From CAIWHR01 sp963734085 (GTDB taxonomy: Bacteria > Pseudomonadota > Gammaproteobacteria > Burkholderiales > Casimicrobiaceae), in NCBI GenBank assembly GCA_963734085.1, contig CAVTFT010000007.1:744001-808000 (forward strand): a stretch of DNA of 64,000 bases, in the 5' to 3' direction. Shown here in pieces: positions 46,577 to 55,969 of this stretch (positions within the stretch are counted from its first letter, which is position 1; each line of letters starts with the position of its first letter). The notes beneath the pieces are model-generated. The model did not search any database, was not told the DNA's origin, and worked only from the letters and a program-made list of their open reading frames with translations. A program made the translations under genes and the position numbers.

Positions 46577-46859
46577 TCTTCGTCTCCCTGAGCAGGGATA
46601 TCCGGCTGCAAGGCCCATGCCATTGCCGCTGGCGGGTCACGCTCCCCTGAGGGGAGACATACACCAGGTAATCATGCCACAAGCATATGCCGATGGCATA
46701 ACCGCCGGTCGGAAAAGGGGATTTTCGCTCTGGCCGGGTCTCGCCAAGCGACTCTTCAGGGCATCGGGCGGCGCCAGGGAACGGCGCCTGGGAACTGCCC
46801 TTGCTTGGCGGTCGGTAAGATTTGCGGCAGGCCGGCGCCCCGTTCCCGGCGCAATTGCG
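46577..46859. other. Intergenic stretch
   Basis: No supported gene between the small exported ORF and the aldolase gene. An in-frame read-through on the minus strand is only an extension of the small ORF. Confidence 0.4.
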
Positions 46860-47522
46860 TCACTCCGCCTGCCCGTAGGTCTTGAACTTGTCGAGCACAA
46901 CGTTCATTTCTTCATCGGACAAAACGTGCGGCTCGCCCTGCTGACGTGCGCGCCAATACATCTCGGCGAGCGTCTCGACTTCGACGGCGAGCGCCAGCGC
47001 ATCGGAAAGCGATGCGCCGACAGCGATCATTCCGTGATTCGCGAGGAGACACGCTCGGCGGTCCGAAAGCGCCGCGACCGCGTGATCCGAAAGCGCCTGC
47101 GTGCCGAACGTCGCATAAGGCGCGCATCGGATATCCCGTCCGCCGGCGACGGCGACCATGTAATGAAACGCCGGGATTCCGCAATGCAGGCACGCGAGCG
47201 TCGTCGCGAACGGCGCATGGGTGTGGATGATCGCGTCGACGTCGGCGCGGGCGCGATAAATGTCGCGATGAAATCGCCATTCCGATGACGGCAGTCGCGC
47301 GCCTCGCGCTTCGCCGTCCGTGGTCATCGCGACGATGTCGTCTGGCGTCGTATCGGCGTAAGGCATCCCGGTCGGGGTGATCAGGAAGCCGTCGAAGCTG
47401 CCGTCCGAAAAGCGCGCGCTGACGTTGCCCGACTTGCCGCGATTGATACCTTGCGCGTTCATGGCGAGCGCAGTCGCGATGACCGCTTCGCGGAGCGCGT
47501 GTTCGGGTGACGGTGCTCTCAC
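46860..47522 (-). CDS. Class II aldolase/adducin family protein, probable methylthioribulose-1-phosphate (DHAP-shunt) aldolase
   Basis: 220 residues. Zn-binding HTHAPFATTLACL with the downstream His in NHGMIAVG, the acid in LPSSEWRFHRDIYRARAD, and KSGNVSAR at the phosphate end. The middle (FHYMVAVAGG, YATFGTQALSDH) matches L-fuculose-phosphate-aldolase-like Ald2 proteins rather than MtnB. Start GTG 47522 overlaps the mtnA stop by GTGA. Ald2 cleaves 5-methylthioribulose-1-phosphate to DHAP and 2-methylthioacetaldehyde. Downstream MtnC/MtnD genes are not seen here, supporting this over the classical pathway, but the rest of the genome is not visible. Confidence 0.78.
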   Translation of the reverse strand: MRAPSPEHALREAVIATALAMNAQGINRGKSGNVSARFSDGSFDGFLITPTGMPYADTTPDDIVAMTTDGEARGARLPSSEWRFHRDIYRARADVDAIIHTHAPFATTLACLHCGIPAFHYMVAVAGGRDIRCAPYATFGTQALSDHAVAALSDRRACLLANHGMIAVGASLSDALALAVEVETLAEMYWRARQQGEPHVLSDEEMNVVLDKFKTYGQAE

Positions 47523-48637
47523 CTGGGATACCGCTCTGGAAACAATGCGCGCAGCGCACCCCTTTCGGCGGTCGCGACACCGCGCTCGGTCACGAGTCCC
47601 GTGACGAGCCGCGCCGGCGTCACGTCGAACGCGTAGTTGACCGCGCGGGTCCCCGCGGGCGCGATCGCGACCGTGGCGGTCTGGCCGTAGCCGTCGCGGC
47701 CGGTGACCGCCAGAACTTCGTCCGGCCCGCGCGTTTCGATCGGAATTGCATCGCCTCCGGGGAGCGCAGCATCGAGCGTCGGCGAAGGCAGCGCCACGTA
47801 GAACGGAACGCCGTTGTCGCGCGCCGCGAGCGCTTTTTCGTACGTGCCGATCTTGTTGCAGACATCGCCGTTCGCCGCGACGCGGTCGGCACCGACGATC
47901 ACGGCATCGACTTCACCGCGACGCATCAGCAGCGCACCGGCGGCATCGGCGAAAAGCGTATGCGGAATGCCGCGCCGATCCATCTCCCACGCCGTGAGAT
48001 TCGCGCCCTGCAACCGCGGCCGGGTCTCGCTCACCCAGATGTGCAGCGGCAGTCCCGCGGCGTGCGCGAGGAACAACGGCGCCGTCGCCGTACCCCATCC
48101 GCACGTCGCGAGCGCGCCGGCGTTGCAATGGGTCATCACGCGAACGGGACCGGGACGGCGGCCCGCAATCTCCTGCAGCAGCGCGAGGCCGTGGACACCG
48201 ATCGCATGGTTGATCCGCTGGTCCTCCTCGGCGATCGCGTCGGCCTCGCGCCACGCTGCATCGGCACGCGCATCCTCCGGCAGCGCGACGACGACGTTAC
48301 GCACGCGGTCGAGCGCCCAGCGCAGGTTGGCCGCGGTCGGTCGCGTCGCGTCGAGCGCGGCATGCGCCTTGGCGAGCGCCGTGTCGCTCGGGTCGCGATC
48401 GAGCGCCAGCGCGAGGCCATAGGCACCGACCGCGCCGATCAGCGGTGCCCCGCGTACCCACATCTTGCGGATCGCGAGAGCAGCGTTGTCGACGTTGGCG
48501 ATCTTGACGCTGACGATCGCATGCGGCAGTGCGCGCTGATCGAGCGCCTCGACATAGCGCGTACCGGGTGGGTGCACGAGTGCGCGATACGGCGCGGGAT
48601 CGCGCTGCACACCCGGCGAGTCGCCGCTCAAATGCAT
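47519..48637 (-). CDS. mtnA: 5-methylthioribose-1-phosphate isomerase MtnA
   Basis: 372 residues. Converts 5-methylthioribose-1-phosphate to the ribulose form. IRKMWVRGAPLIGAVGAYGL near the N terminus, catalytic Cys in THCNAGALAT and catalytic Asp in VIVGADRVAANGDVCNKIGTY are present. ATG 48637. Coupled to the aldolase by overlapping stop and start, so the two act in sequence on the methylthioadenosine (or 5'-deoxyadenosine) salvage route. Confidence 0.93.
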   Translation of the reverse strand: MHLSGDSPGVQRDPAPYRALVHPPGTRYVEALDQRALPHAIVSVKIANVDNAALAIRKMWVRGAPLIGAVGAYGLALALDRDPSDTALAKAHAALDATRPTAANLRWALDRVRNVVVALPEDARADAAWREADAIAEEDQRINHAIGVHGLALLQEIAGRRPGPVRVMTHCNAGALATCGWGTATAPLFLAHAAGLPLHIWVSETRPRLQGANLTAWEMDRRGIPHTLFADAAGALLMRRGEVDAVIVGADRVAANGDVCNKIGTYEKALAARDNGVPFYVALPSPTLDAALPGGDAIPIETRGPDEVLAVTGRDGYGQTATVAIAPAGTRAVNYAFDVTPARLVTGLVTERGVATAERGALRALFPERYPR

Positions 48638-48671
48638 CCGCCTATTGTAGCCCGCGGTCCCGGGAGGCCGG

Positions 48672-50711
48672 CTACTTCAGCACCTGAATCAGATTGTTGA
48701 AATCGTCCGTCCACAGCCGCCAATCGGGCCGCTTCTCGATCTCGCTCGCAAAATCCGCGAGCTCGGGTCGGGCAAACAGTTTGGCGTTGTCCGACAGCAG
48801 CACCCAATCGCTGATGCTCGTCATCCCGTCCTTGGTGTCGTCGCGGAGATGGAGCGCGGCAAGCCCGTGCGCCTCGCCCAGCGCTTCGACGACCGGAGCC
48901 AGGGCGAGATAACGATTGGTGACGTGGAACGCGATCACGCCACCAGGCTTCATGTGTCGCAGATAGACCGCGATGGCTTCCGACGTGATCAGGTGCATCG
49001 GAATGGCATCGCTGGAGAAGGCGTCGACGGCGAGAACGTCGAATTTTTCCGGTGGTTCGCGCTCGAGCGACAGACGCGCGTCGCCCAATGCCAATTCGAT
49101 CGTCGCATCACTGTCGCCGAGAAACGTGAAATCGCGCTTTGCGATCGCGATGACGTCCGGGTTGATGTCGTAGAAGCGGTAGACGTCTCCCTTCGCGCCG
49201 TACGTCGCAAGCGTCCCGGTGCCGAGGCCGATCACGCCCACTCGAAGCGGCTCGAGTCTGGGGTGCAGCGCCTCGAGGAGTCGGCCGATGCCGGAGGTCG
49301 GCGTGTAGTAGGTCGTCGGCCTTCGCCTTAGATTCGGCGCGAGGAACTGCGTGCCGTGCAGGATCGTTCCGTGGGTGAGGGACCGGCGATGGCTCGCTTC
49401 GTCTGAACCCCATTCGGTGACGCGCAACACGCCGTAGAAGTTGCGCGTCGAGACGATCACGTCTTCGTAGAACTGGCGGATCGACCAGACGCCGCAGCCG
49501 ACGGTGACGACGGCGGCGATCAGCCCGAGCACGCCGAAAACGGCGTGCTCGCGGCGAACCTGCCAAAGGAGCAGCAGCGAACACAGCACGAGGCCGCCCG
49601 CCAGCTCGAAATACGCGGGAAGCAGGAGCGGCGCGACGATCCCCACCAGAACCGAGCCGCCGGCTCCGCCGAGCGAGATCATGAGGTAGAACCGCGTCAG
49701 GTATTTCGGCGCCGGCTTCAACCGCACGAGTTCGCCGTGGCAGAACATGCACGCGAGAAAGAGGCCGCCGCAAAACACGCCGATCTGGATCTCGAGTTCG
49801 TGCGTCAGGCTCGAATCGGCGAGCGTCCACGCCATGGCGCCGAGACCCGCGGCGAGCATCGCGAGGAAGATATCGCGCCGATACCAGCCTGACGCATCGA
49901 AGCACAGGATGAAGGTCAGCAGATAGATCGCGAGCGGGACGATCCACAGGAGCGGAACCGAGGCGACGTTCTGCGTAATGTGGTTCGACACGGCGAGGAG
50001 CAACAGCGAGCCGGTCGCGGCGAGCGTGCACCAGAGAACCTGCCGCGCAGGCGTCGGCGGCGCTTCCCCCAAGCCGGTCCCGTCACCGGTGCCCTCGCCG
50101 GCAGGTAGCGACAAGACTTCCGGCGTGCGCAGACGCCTGACGCTCGTCGAGCCCGCTGCGGCGCACAAGCCGACGAAGAGGACGTAGCCCACCGACCATC
50201 CGATGGCCTGCGTGCGTGTCGGCACCCACGGTTCGAGCAGGAACGGATAGCCGACGAGCGCCAGCATCGATGCGAAATTCGAGAGCGCGAAAAGCCGGTA
50301 CGGGCTTGCACCGTGACGCGCGCGCGCGAACCACGCCTGTACCAGCGGGCTCGTCGTCGACAGCAGGAAGTACGGCAGGCCGATCGTCGCGGCGAGGAGA
50401 CCGAGGATCAGCCACAGCGGATCTTCCGCGCCCGTGGGCTTCCAGTTTGCGCTCGGAACGATCGGCAGCACGACGAGCGAGACCAGCAGCAGCGCCATGT
50501 GGATCCTGACCTGGTTGCGCGGCGCCAGCCGGTGAACGGCCAGGTCCGAGTACGCGTAGCCCGCAAGCAGCGTCGTCTGGAAGAACACGAGGCAGGTTGT
50601 CCATACGGCCGCCGAGCCGCCGAACCACGGCAGAATCTGCTTCGCTATCACCGGCTGGACCAGGAACAGCAGGAACGCGCTGACGAAGATCGTGACGGCG
50701 TAGAGCAGCAT
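48672..50711 (-). CDS. Polytopic membrane protein with spermidine-synthase-like C-terminal domain
   Basis: 679 residues from ATG 50711 (ATG 50789 is an alternative; MLLYAVTIFVSAFLLFLVQP is the family start). About ten membrane helices in residues 1-410 (WTTCLVFFQTTLLAGYAYSD), then a soluble Rossmann domain with RVGVIGLGTGTLATYG, FDVLAVDAFSSDAIPMHLIT and GVIAFHVTNRYLAL, resembling spermidine synthase. The aminopropyl-transfer Asp is present in the VDAFSSDAI-type segment, but the donor-binding set is not complete to the eye. Members are usually called fused MFS/spermidine synthase; activity is unproven. Confidence 0.8.
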   Translation of the reverse strand: MLLYAVTIFVSAFLLFLVQPVIAKQILPWFGGSAAVWTTCLVFFQTTLLAGYAYSDLAVHRLAPRNQVRIHMALLLVSLVVLPIVPSANWKPTGAEDPLWLILGLLAATIGLPYFLLSTTSPLVQAWFARARHGASPYRLFALSNFASMLALVGYPFLLEPWVPTRTQAIGWSVGYVLFVGLCAAAGSTSVRRLRTPEVLSLPAGEGTGDGTGLGEAPPTPARQVLWCTLAATGSLLLLAVSNHITQNVASVPLLWIVPLAIYLLTFILCFDASGWYRRDIFLAMLAAGLGAMAWTLADSSLTHELEIQIGVFCGGLFLACMFCHGELVRLKPAPKYLTRFYLMISLGGAGGSVLVGIVAPLLLPAYFELAGGLVLCSLLLLWQVRREHAVFGVLGLIAAVVTVGCGVWSIRQFYEDVIVSTRNFYGVLRVTEWGSDEASHRRSLTHGTILHGTQFLAPNLRRRPTTYYTPTSGIGRLLEALHPRLEPLRVGVIGLGTGTLATYGAKGDVYRFYDINPDVIAIAKRDFTFLGDSDATIELALGDARLSLEREPPEKFDVLAVDAFSSDAIPMHLITSEAIAVYLRHMKPGGVIAFHVTNRYLALAPVVEALGEAHGLAALHLRDDTKDGMTSISDWVLLSDNAKLFARPELADFASEIEKRPDWRLWTDDFNNLIQVLK

Positions 50712-50852
50712 GAAGGCGGGAAGCGCGGCGGTGAAGCGATCGGCAAAAGTCCCGCATTGTACGGGGGGCGGGACGGGGCTTAGGCGCAACCCGCGTCCGC
50801 GCGTTGCCCGGCGGGGCGACCCGGCATGAAATCGAGCTGGGTTCCTCAGTAC

Positions 50853-51929
50853 TCAGTACGTCGTGCGTGGCCGGAAATATTCGACGCGATCGATCGAATG
50901 GACGGTCACGTTGCGCACGTCGATCCCCTGCAGCACGCGCAGCGGAATATCGGTGCCGGCGCTGCCGCGACTCCACACCTTGCGATAGAAATCGGCTTGC
51001 GTGCGCACGCCTTCGCCGCCGACGCCGAGAATGATGTCGCCGACCTGGATGCCGGCCTGGTCGCCCGGCCCGTCCGGGGAGACACGCGCAACCATCAGCC
51101 GCCCTTGCACCTCGTCGGCGGCGATCCCCAGCCACGGCTGCGGCGGTCCGGCCCGCCGGCCGTTCCTGACGAGGTCGTCGAGGATCGGTTTCAGCGTGTC
51201 GATCGGAACGAACACGTTGCCCGGCAGCTTCGTGTCGCCGGCGCTCGCTTCGCGCACGATCAGCGAGCCCACGCCGACAAGCTTCAAGTCGCGACTCACG
51301 AGCGCCGCGCCGCTCCAGCTCCCGGTCGGCGGAGCGGTGAAAATCGCCTGCTCGAGCAGGTATTCCCAGCTGCCGGTGAACGGTCGCAGCGCGACCACGT
51401 ACGCGAGCGTCACGTCGCTCACGCCACGGTGATTGACGATCATCACCGGTTCGTGCACGGTGAGCTTTCCCGATTCGCCGAGCGGCATCGGCGCGGCATC
51501 GAGCGGCACCACGGTACGCACGAGCCCGAGACCGGTGGCGTGGTCGTAGCCGACGACGCGCGCCGGGAGCGCACGACCTTTACTGTCGACGACCTTCACG
51601 TCGTCGGCTTCGATGATCAGATAACCGATCGTCAGGATCAGGCCGTCGTCGCCGATGACGATGCCGGTGCCTTCGCGCTCGTCACCGAGCGTGGCGGCAC
51701 TGCGCGCATCGGGCACTGCGCGGGCCTCGACCTTGACGACGGCCTCGAAGAAGCGCTCCGCGTCCTGCGCATCGGTTGCGGGCGCGGTCGCGCGGGCCGC
51801 GGGTTTCGAAGGCGCGTCGGCGGCCGATGCCGCGCCAACGGGAAGAGCCAGTCCGGCGCAAAGGAGAATTCGGAGCGCCGCGCGAGCCATCGCAACGACG
51901 CTGGGCAACCTTGAGTGACCGATCGGCAT
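50853..51929 (-). CDS. HtrA-like trypsin-fold plus PDZ protein lacking the catalytic triad
   Basis: 358 residues with a signal peptide (LLCAGLALPVGAASA^AD), a trypsin-like domain at about 60-225 and a PDZ domain at about 240-340 (AGIQVGDIILGVGGEGVRTQ). In the places of the serine protease triad stand ILTIGYLIIEADDV (no catalytic His), DHATGLGLVRTVV (the DxxxDLAV Asp is absent) and GSWSGAALVS in place of GNSGGP, so no catalytic His or Asp is apparent and the Ser loop is altered. It is therefore likely a periplasmic non-proteolytic scaffold or sensor (inference). A good lone copy with its own promoter region upstream. Confidence 0.8.
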   Translation of the reverse strand: MPIGHSRLPSVVAMARAALRILLCAGLALPVGAASAADAPSKPAARATAPATDAQDAERFFEAVVKVEARAVPDARSAATLGDEREGTGIVIGDDGLILTIGYLIIEADDVKVVDSKGRALPARVVGYDHATGLGLVRTVVPLDAAPMPLGESGKLTVHEPVMIVNHRGVSDVTLAYVVALRPFTGSWEYLLEQAIFTAPPTGSWSGAALVSRDLKLVGVGSLIVREASAGDTKLPGNVFVPIDTLKPILDDLVRNGRRAGPPQPWLGIAADEVQGRLMVARVSPDGPGDQAGIQVGDIILGVGGEGVRTQADFYRKVWSRGSAGTDIPLRVLQGIDVRNVTVHSIDRVEYFRPRTTY

Positions 51930-52093
51930 GGCAACCTCCGATGAAGGCTCGAATGCCGTACCCGCTGCCCTCCGGCAGGGAAATGGCGATTATCGGGACC
52001 CTCTCGAGGAAGACGCGGAATGCGGTGGCGAGTTCCCCTGCCGCCAATATATCGCGTTGCCGGCGGGGCCGGCGGACGCGGAAGATCGGCCGG

Positions 52094-52099
52094 TATAAT
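52094..52099 (+). promoter_or_regulatory. Probable -10 element of the sugar-acid operon
   Basis: TATAAT 90 bp before the dehydratase start. No convincing -35 at the right distance was found. Confidence 0.4.
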
Positions 52100-52188
52100 T
52101 CAACCGAGCGTTTCGATCCGTTCGCCCTCCCGAGAGATTCGCACGCGGTCTTTCAAGTCTCCACCGCGCAAGAGGTCACGAGACCGGC

Positions 52189-53916
52189 ATGACCACACGC
52201 AAAAAGCCCGAGGAGCTGCGCTCGCACCGCTGGTTCGGCGTTGCCGACATGCGCTCGTTTGGCCACCACTCGCGTACCGCGCAGATGGGCTATTCGCGCG
52301 CCGATTATCTCGGCAAGCCGGTCATCGCGGTCGTCAACACCTGGAGCGACATCAACGCCTGCCATTCGCATTTCCGCCAGCGCGCCGAGGAAGTGAAGCG
52401 CGGCGTGCTGCAGGCGGGCGGCTTCCCGCTCGAGATGCCGGCGATCGCGCTCGCGGAGGTCTTCCAGAAGCCGACGACGATGCTCTATCGCAACCTGCTT
52501 GCGATGGAAACCGAGGAGCTCTTGCGCTCGTACCCGGTCGACGGTTGCGTGCTGATGGGCGGCTGCGACAAGACGACCCCGGCGCTGCTGATGGGCGCGA
52601 TCAGCATGAACCTGCCGGCGATCTTCATGCCCGCGGGGCCGATGCTGTCCGGCCATTGGCGCGATCAGAAGCTCGGCAGCGGATCGGATGTCTGGAAATA
52701 CTGGGCCGAGAAGCGCGCCGGAAACCTGAGCGACGAGGAATGGCTCGGGATCGAGGACGGCATCGCCCGCTCGCCCGGCCACTGCATGACGATGGGCACC
52801 GCGTCGACGATGACCTCCGCTAGCGAAGCGTTGGGATTCACGCTGCCCGGCGCCGCTTCGATTCCAGCGGCCGATGCGCGTCATGCGCGAATGGCGACCG
52901 AAACGGGCCGGCGCATCGTCGACATGGTATGGGAAGACCTGAAGCCGCGCGATTTCCTGACCGCGACCAGTATCGACAATGCGATTACGACCATCCTCGC
53001 GCTCGGTGGCTCGACCAATGCGGTCGTGCACATGGTCGCGCTCGCGCGGCGTGCCGGCATCGCGCTTGCGCTCGATCGGTTCGACCAGCTCGCGCGAACG
53101 ACGCCGCTGATTGCCAACATCCGGCCCGCCGGCAAGTTCCTGATGGAGGATTTCTTCTACGCGGGCGGCCTGCGGGCACTGCTTTGCGAAATCCGCGATC
53201 TGCTTCGACTCGATGCGCGTACTGTCAACGGCCGGACGCTCGGCGAAAACATCGCGGGCGCGGAGGTATTCGACCGCAACGTGATCCTGCCGCGAGCCGC
53301 CGCGCTCGTCGCGCGTGACAGCCTTGCCGTGCTGCGCGGCAACCTTGCGCCCGACGGCGCGGTCATCAAGCCGGCGGCCGCCGAAGCCCACCTCCTGCGT
53401 CACACGGGGCCGGCAGTCGTCTTCGCCGACTACAACGACATGGCCGCACGCATCGACGATCCGGCGCTACCCGTTACCGCCGATTCGGTCCTCGTGCTGA
53501 AGCACGCGGGTCCGCAAGGCGCACCCGGCATGCCGGAGTGGGGACAGTTGCCGATTCCGAAGAAATTGCTGGCGCAGGGCGTACGCGACATGGTCCGCGT
53601 GTCGGATGCGCGGATGAGCGGCACGAGCTACGGTGCCTGCGTCCTGCACGTCGCGCCGGAGTCGTTCATCGGCGGGCCGCTCGCGCTCGTGCAGGATGGC
53701 GATCTGATCGAGCTCGATGTGCCAGCGCGCAAGCTCGAGCTCAAGGTGGGCGACGCCGAGCTCGCGCGCCGCCGCGCCGCGTGGAAGCGGCCGCCGCCGC
53801 ATTACGCGCGCGGCTTCGGTGCCCTCTATCAGCAGCACATCGCGCAAGCCGACCAGGGATGTGATTTCGATTTTCTCGAAGGCACGGCACCGACACCGGA
53901 TCCCGAGATCCATTGA
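52189..53916 (+). CDS. IlvD/Edd family sugar-acid dehydratase (arabinonate/xylonate type)
   Basis: 575 residues. Dehydrates a sugar acid to a 2-keto-3-deoxy acid using a [2Fe-2S] cluster and Mg. Three cluster cysteines are visible: Cys58 (NACHSH), Cys126 (GGCDKTTPALL) and Cys199 (GHCMTMGTASTM). Also GGSTNAVVHMVALA and MSGTSYGACVLHVAPE. Sequence details match the pentonate/galactonate branch more than true IlvD. The operon continues with an Ldh2-type oxidoreductase and a Bug receptor, not with branched-chain amino-acid genes, which supports a sugar-acid role. ATG 52189. Confidence 0.88.
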   Translation: MTTRKKPEELRSHRWFGVADMRSFGHHSRTAQMGYSRADYLGKPVIAVVNTWSDINACHSHFRQRAEEVKRGVLQAGGFPLEMPAIALAEVFQKPTTMLYRNLLAMETEELLRSYPVDGCVLMGGCDKTTPALLMGAISMNLPAIFMPAGPMLSGHWRDQKLGSGSDVWKYWAEKRAGNLSDEEWLGIEDGIARSPGHCMTMGTASTMTSASEALGFTLPGAASIPAADARHARMATETGRRIVDMVWEDLKPRDFLTATSIDNAITTILALGGSTNAVVHMVALARRAGIALALDRFDQLARTTPLIANIRPAGKFLMEDFFYAGGLRALLCEIRDLLRLDARTVNGRTLGENIAGAEVFDRNVILPRAAALVARDSLAVLRGNLAPDGAVIKPAAAEAHLLRHTGPAVVFADYNDMAARIDDPALPVTADSVLVLKHAGPQGAPGMPEWGQLPIPKKLLAQGVRDMVRVSDARMSGTSYGACVLHVAPESFIGGPLALVQDGDLIELDVPARKLELKVGDAELARRRAAWKRPPPHYARGFGALYQQHIAQADQGCDFDFLEGTAPTPDPEIH

Positions 53917-53927
53917 TCGGATCGCCG

Positions 53928-55004
53928 ATGCGCACGATCCCGGCTGCCAAGCTCGTCGACCTCGTCGCCGCAATCATGAACGCCGGCGGCAGCGGCGTCG
54001 CGGAAGCGCGGACGATCGCGCAGCGGCTTGTCGATTCCAACCTCGTCGGGCACGACTCGCATGGCGTGCTGCGAGTCGCCAAGTACCTCGAATGGGTCGG
54101 CAGCGGTTGGCTGCGCCCAAACACGCCGCCCACCATCGTGTTCGAAAACGAGACGATCGCGATCATCGACGGCAACCGCGGCTTCGGTCAGGTCATCGGC
54201 GAATTCGCGACCAAGCTCGGCATCGCGAAGGCGGCGGCGACCGGCATCGCGATGATCGGCTTGCGCAACTGCGGCCATCTCGGGCGTCTGGGCGACTGGG
54301 CCGAAATGGCCGCAGCGGCGGGTCAGGTGTCGCTGCATTTCCTCAACACGTCGGGCGCACAGCGCGTCGCACCCTTCGGCGGCTCCGACCGGCGGCTGTC
54401 GACCAACCCCATGGCGATCGGCGTGCCGCTCGCAGGCGGTGCACCGGCGATCCTCGACATCACGACGTCCACCGTCGCCGAAGGCAAGCTGATGCTCGCA
54501 TCGAACAAAGGCGAGCGCGTGCCCGAAGGGTGGATCGTCGACAAGCACGGCAGGCCGACGACCGAACCGAAGGACTTCTACGACGGCGGGGCGCTGCTGA
54601 CGATCGGCGCGCACAAGGGCTCGGGGCTGTCGATGCTGACCGACCTCCTTGCCGGCGCGGTGACGACGGGCAGGAGCTCGGACCCGGCAGACACGGTCCT
54701 GCGCAACAACATGCTGTCGATCTACATCGCGCCGGCGGTGTACGACAAGGATGGCGCGATACCCATCGAAGCGCAGCGTCTGGTCGACTGGGTGACGGCC
54801 TCGCCGCCCGCCGTCGCGGGACAGCCGGTGCTCGCTCCGGGCGAAGTCGAGCGTCGCACGCGCGCAGCGCGGCTCGCCGACGGCGTTCCGCTCGACGACA
54901 CGACGTGGCACGATCTCGTGGCCGCCGCTGCGTCAGTAGGCATCGATCACACGCGAGTCGACGCGATCATTGCGACATCAACGAAAGCTTCGGAGGAACG
55001 ATGA
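53928..55004 (+). CDS. Malate/L-lactate (Ldh2/YlbC-type) dehydrogenase family oxidoreductase
   Basis: 358 residues. NAD(P)-dependent dehydrogenase family that is not a Rossmann fold. Catalytic His in HDSHGVLRVAKYL, DGNRGFGQV, RNCGHLGRLGDWAEMAA and STNPMAIGVP match the family. Known members reduce keto sugar acids or act on malate, lactate and ureidoglycolate; here the substrate is probably the product of the dehydratase or a sugar acid (inference). ATG 53928, 11 bp after the dehydratase stop; TTG 53913 would overlap it. Stop overlaps the receptor start by ATGA. Confidence 0.88.
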   Translation: MRTIPAAKLVDLVAAIMNAGGSGVAEARTIAQRLVDSNLVGHDSHGVLRVAKYLEWVGSGWLRPNTPPTIVFENETIAIIDGNRGFGQVIGEFATKLGIAKAAATGIAMIGLRNCGHLGRLGDWAEMAAAAGQVSLHFLNTSGAQRVAPFGGSDRRLSTNPMAIGVPLAGGAPAILDITTSTVAEGKLMLASNKGERVPEGWIVDKHGRPTTEPKDFYDGGALLTIGAHKGSGLSMLTDLLAGAVTTGRSSDPADTVLRNNMLSIYIAPAVYDKDGAIPIEAQRLVDWVTASPPAVAGQPVLAPGEVERRTRAARLADGVPLDDTTWHDLVAAAASVGIDHTRVDAIIATSTKASEER

Positions 55005-55969
55005 AACGTGTCATCACGATGTGTCTCGGCATCGCGCTTGCGACACTCGCAATCGTCGCCGGTGCACAAGCCTGGCCGTCGAAGCCGATCAAATGGGTTG
55101 TGCCTTTCGCGCCGGGGGGCACGACCGACATCCTCGCACGCACAGTCGGCGACAAGTTGGCGAGCGCGCTCGGCGTGCCGGTTGTCATCGAGAACAAGCC
55201 GGGCGCCGGCGGCGGCATCGGCGCCGAATTCACCGCGAAGTCGGCGCCCGACGGCTACACGATCATGGGCGGCACGATCAGCACGCACGCGATCAACGCG
55301 TCGCTCTACAGCAAGCTTCCGTACGATCCGGTGAAAGACTTCCTGCCGATCACACTGATTGCGCGCGTGCCGAACATGCTCGTGGTGAATCCTTCCGTCC
55401 CCGCGAAGGACGTGAAGGAACTGATCGCCCTTATGAAGGCGAATCCTGGCAAGTACACGTTTGCGTCGTCGGGCAACGGCACGTCGCAACATCTTTCCGG
55501 CGAGCTCTTCAAGACGATGGCGGGCGTCGAGATGCAGCACATTCCGTACAAGGGCAGCCCGCCCGCGCTGCAGGACGTCGTCGGCGGGCAGGTGACGATG
55601 ACCTTCGACAACGTCACGACGGCGTGGCCGCTCGCGAAGGCGGGCAAGCTCCGCGCGCTCGCCGTGACGACCGCGAGCCGATCGGCCATCGCACCCGACG
55701 TCCCGACGCTCGCCGAATCGGGCCTGCCGGGATTCGAGGTCGGCTCGTGGCAGGGCGTGTTTGCGCCCGCCGGCACTCCGCCCGAAATCATCAAGCGCCT
55801 TAACGTCGAGATCGTCAGGATCCTCAACATGCCCGAGGTGAAGGAAAAGCTCATCGGGCTCGGTGCCGAGCCCGTCGGCAATTCGCCCGAGGAATTTTCC
55901 GCGATGGTGAAGCTCGAGGTCGTGAAGTGGGCGGATGTGGTAAAGAAGTCCGGGGCGAAGGTCGACTGA
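55001..55969 (+). CDS. Tripartite tricarboxylate transporter periplasmic receptor (Bug/TctC family)
   Basis: 322 residues with signal peptide (LGIALATLAIVAGAQA^WP) and the TctC fold: WVVPFAPGGTTDILARTVGD, VVIENKPGAGGGIGAE and the long FDNVTTAWPLAKAGKLRALA. Bug proteins bind organic acids in the periplasm; betaproteobacteria hold dozens of orphan copies. No TctA/TctB membrane subunits are in the window. Its operon links it to a sugar acid or its keto acid (inference). RBS GGAGG at 54992. Confidence 0.92.
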   Translation: MKRVITMCLGIALATLAIVAGAQAWPSKPIKWVVPFAPGGTTDILARTVGDKLASALGVPVVIENKPGAGGGIGAEFTAKSAPDGYTIMGGTISTHAINASLYSKLPYDPVKDFLPITLIARVPNMLVVNPSVPAKDVKELIALMKANPGKYTFASSGNGTSQHLSGELFKTMAGVEMQHIPYKGSPPALQDVVGGQVTMTFDNVTTAWPLAKAGKLRALAVTTASRSAIAPDVPTLAESGLPGFEVGSWQGVFAPAGTPPEIIKRLNVEIVRILNMPEVKEKLIGLGAEPVGNSPEEFSAMVKLEVVKWADVVKKSGAKVD

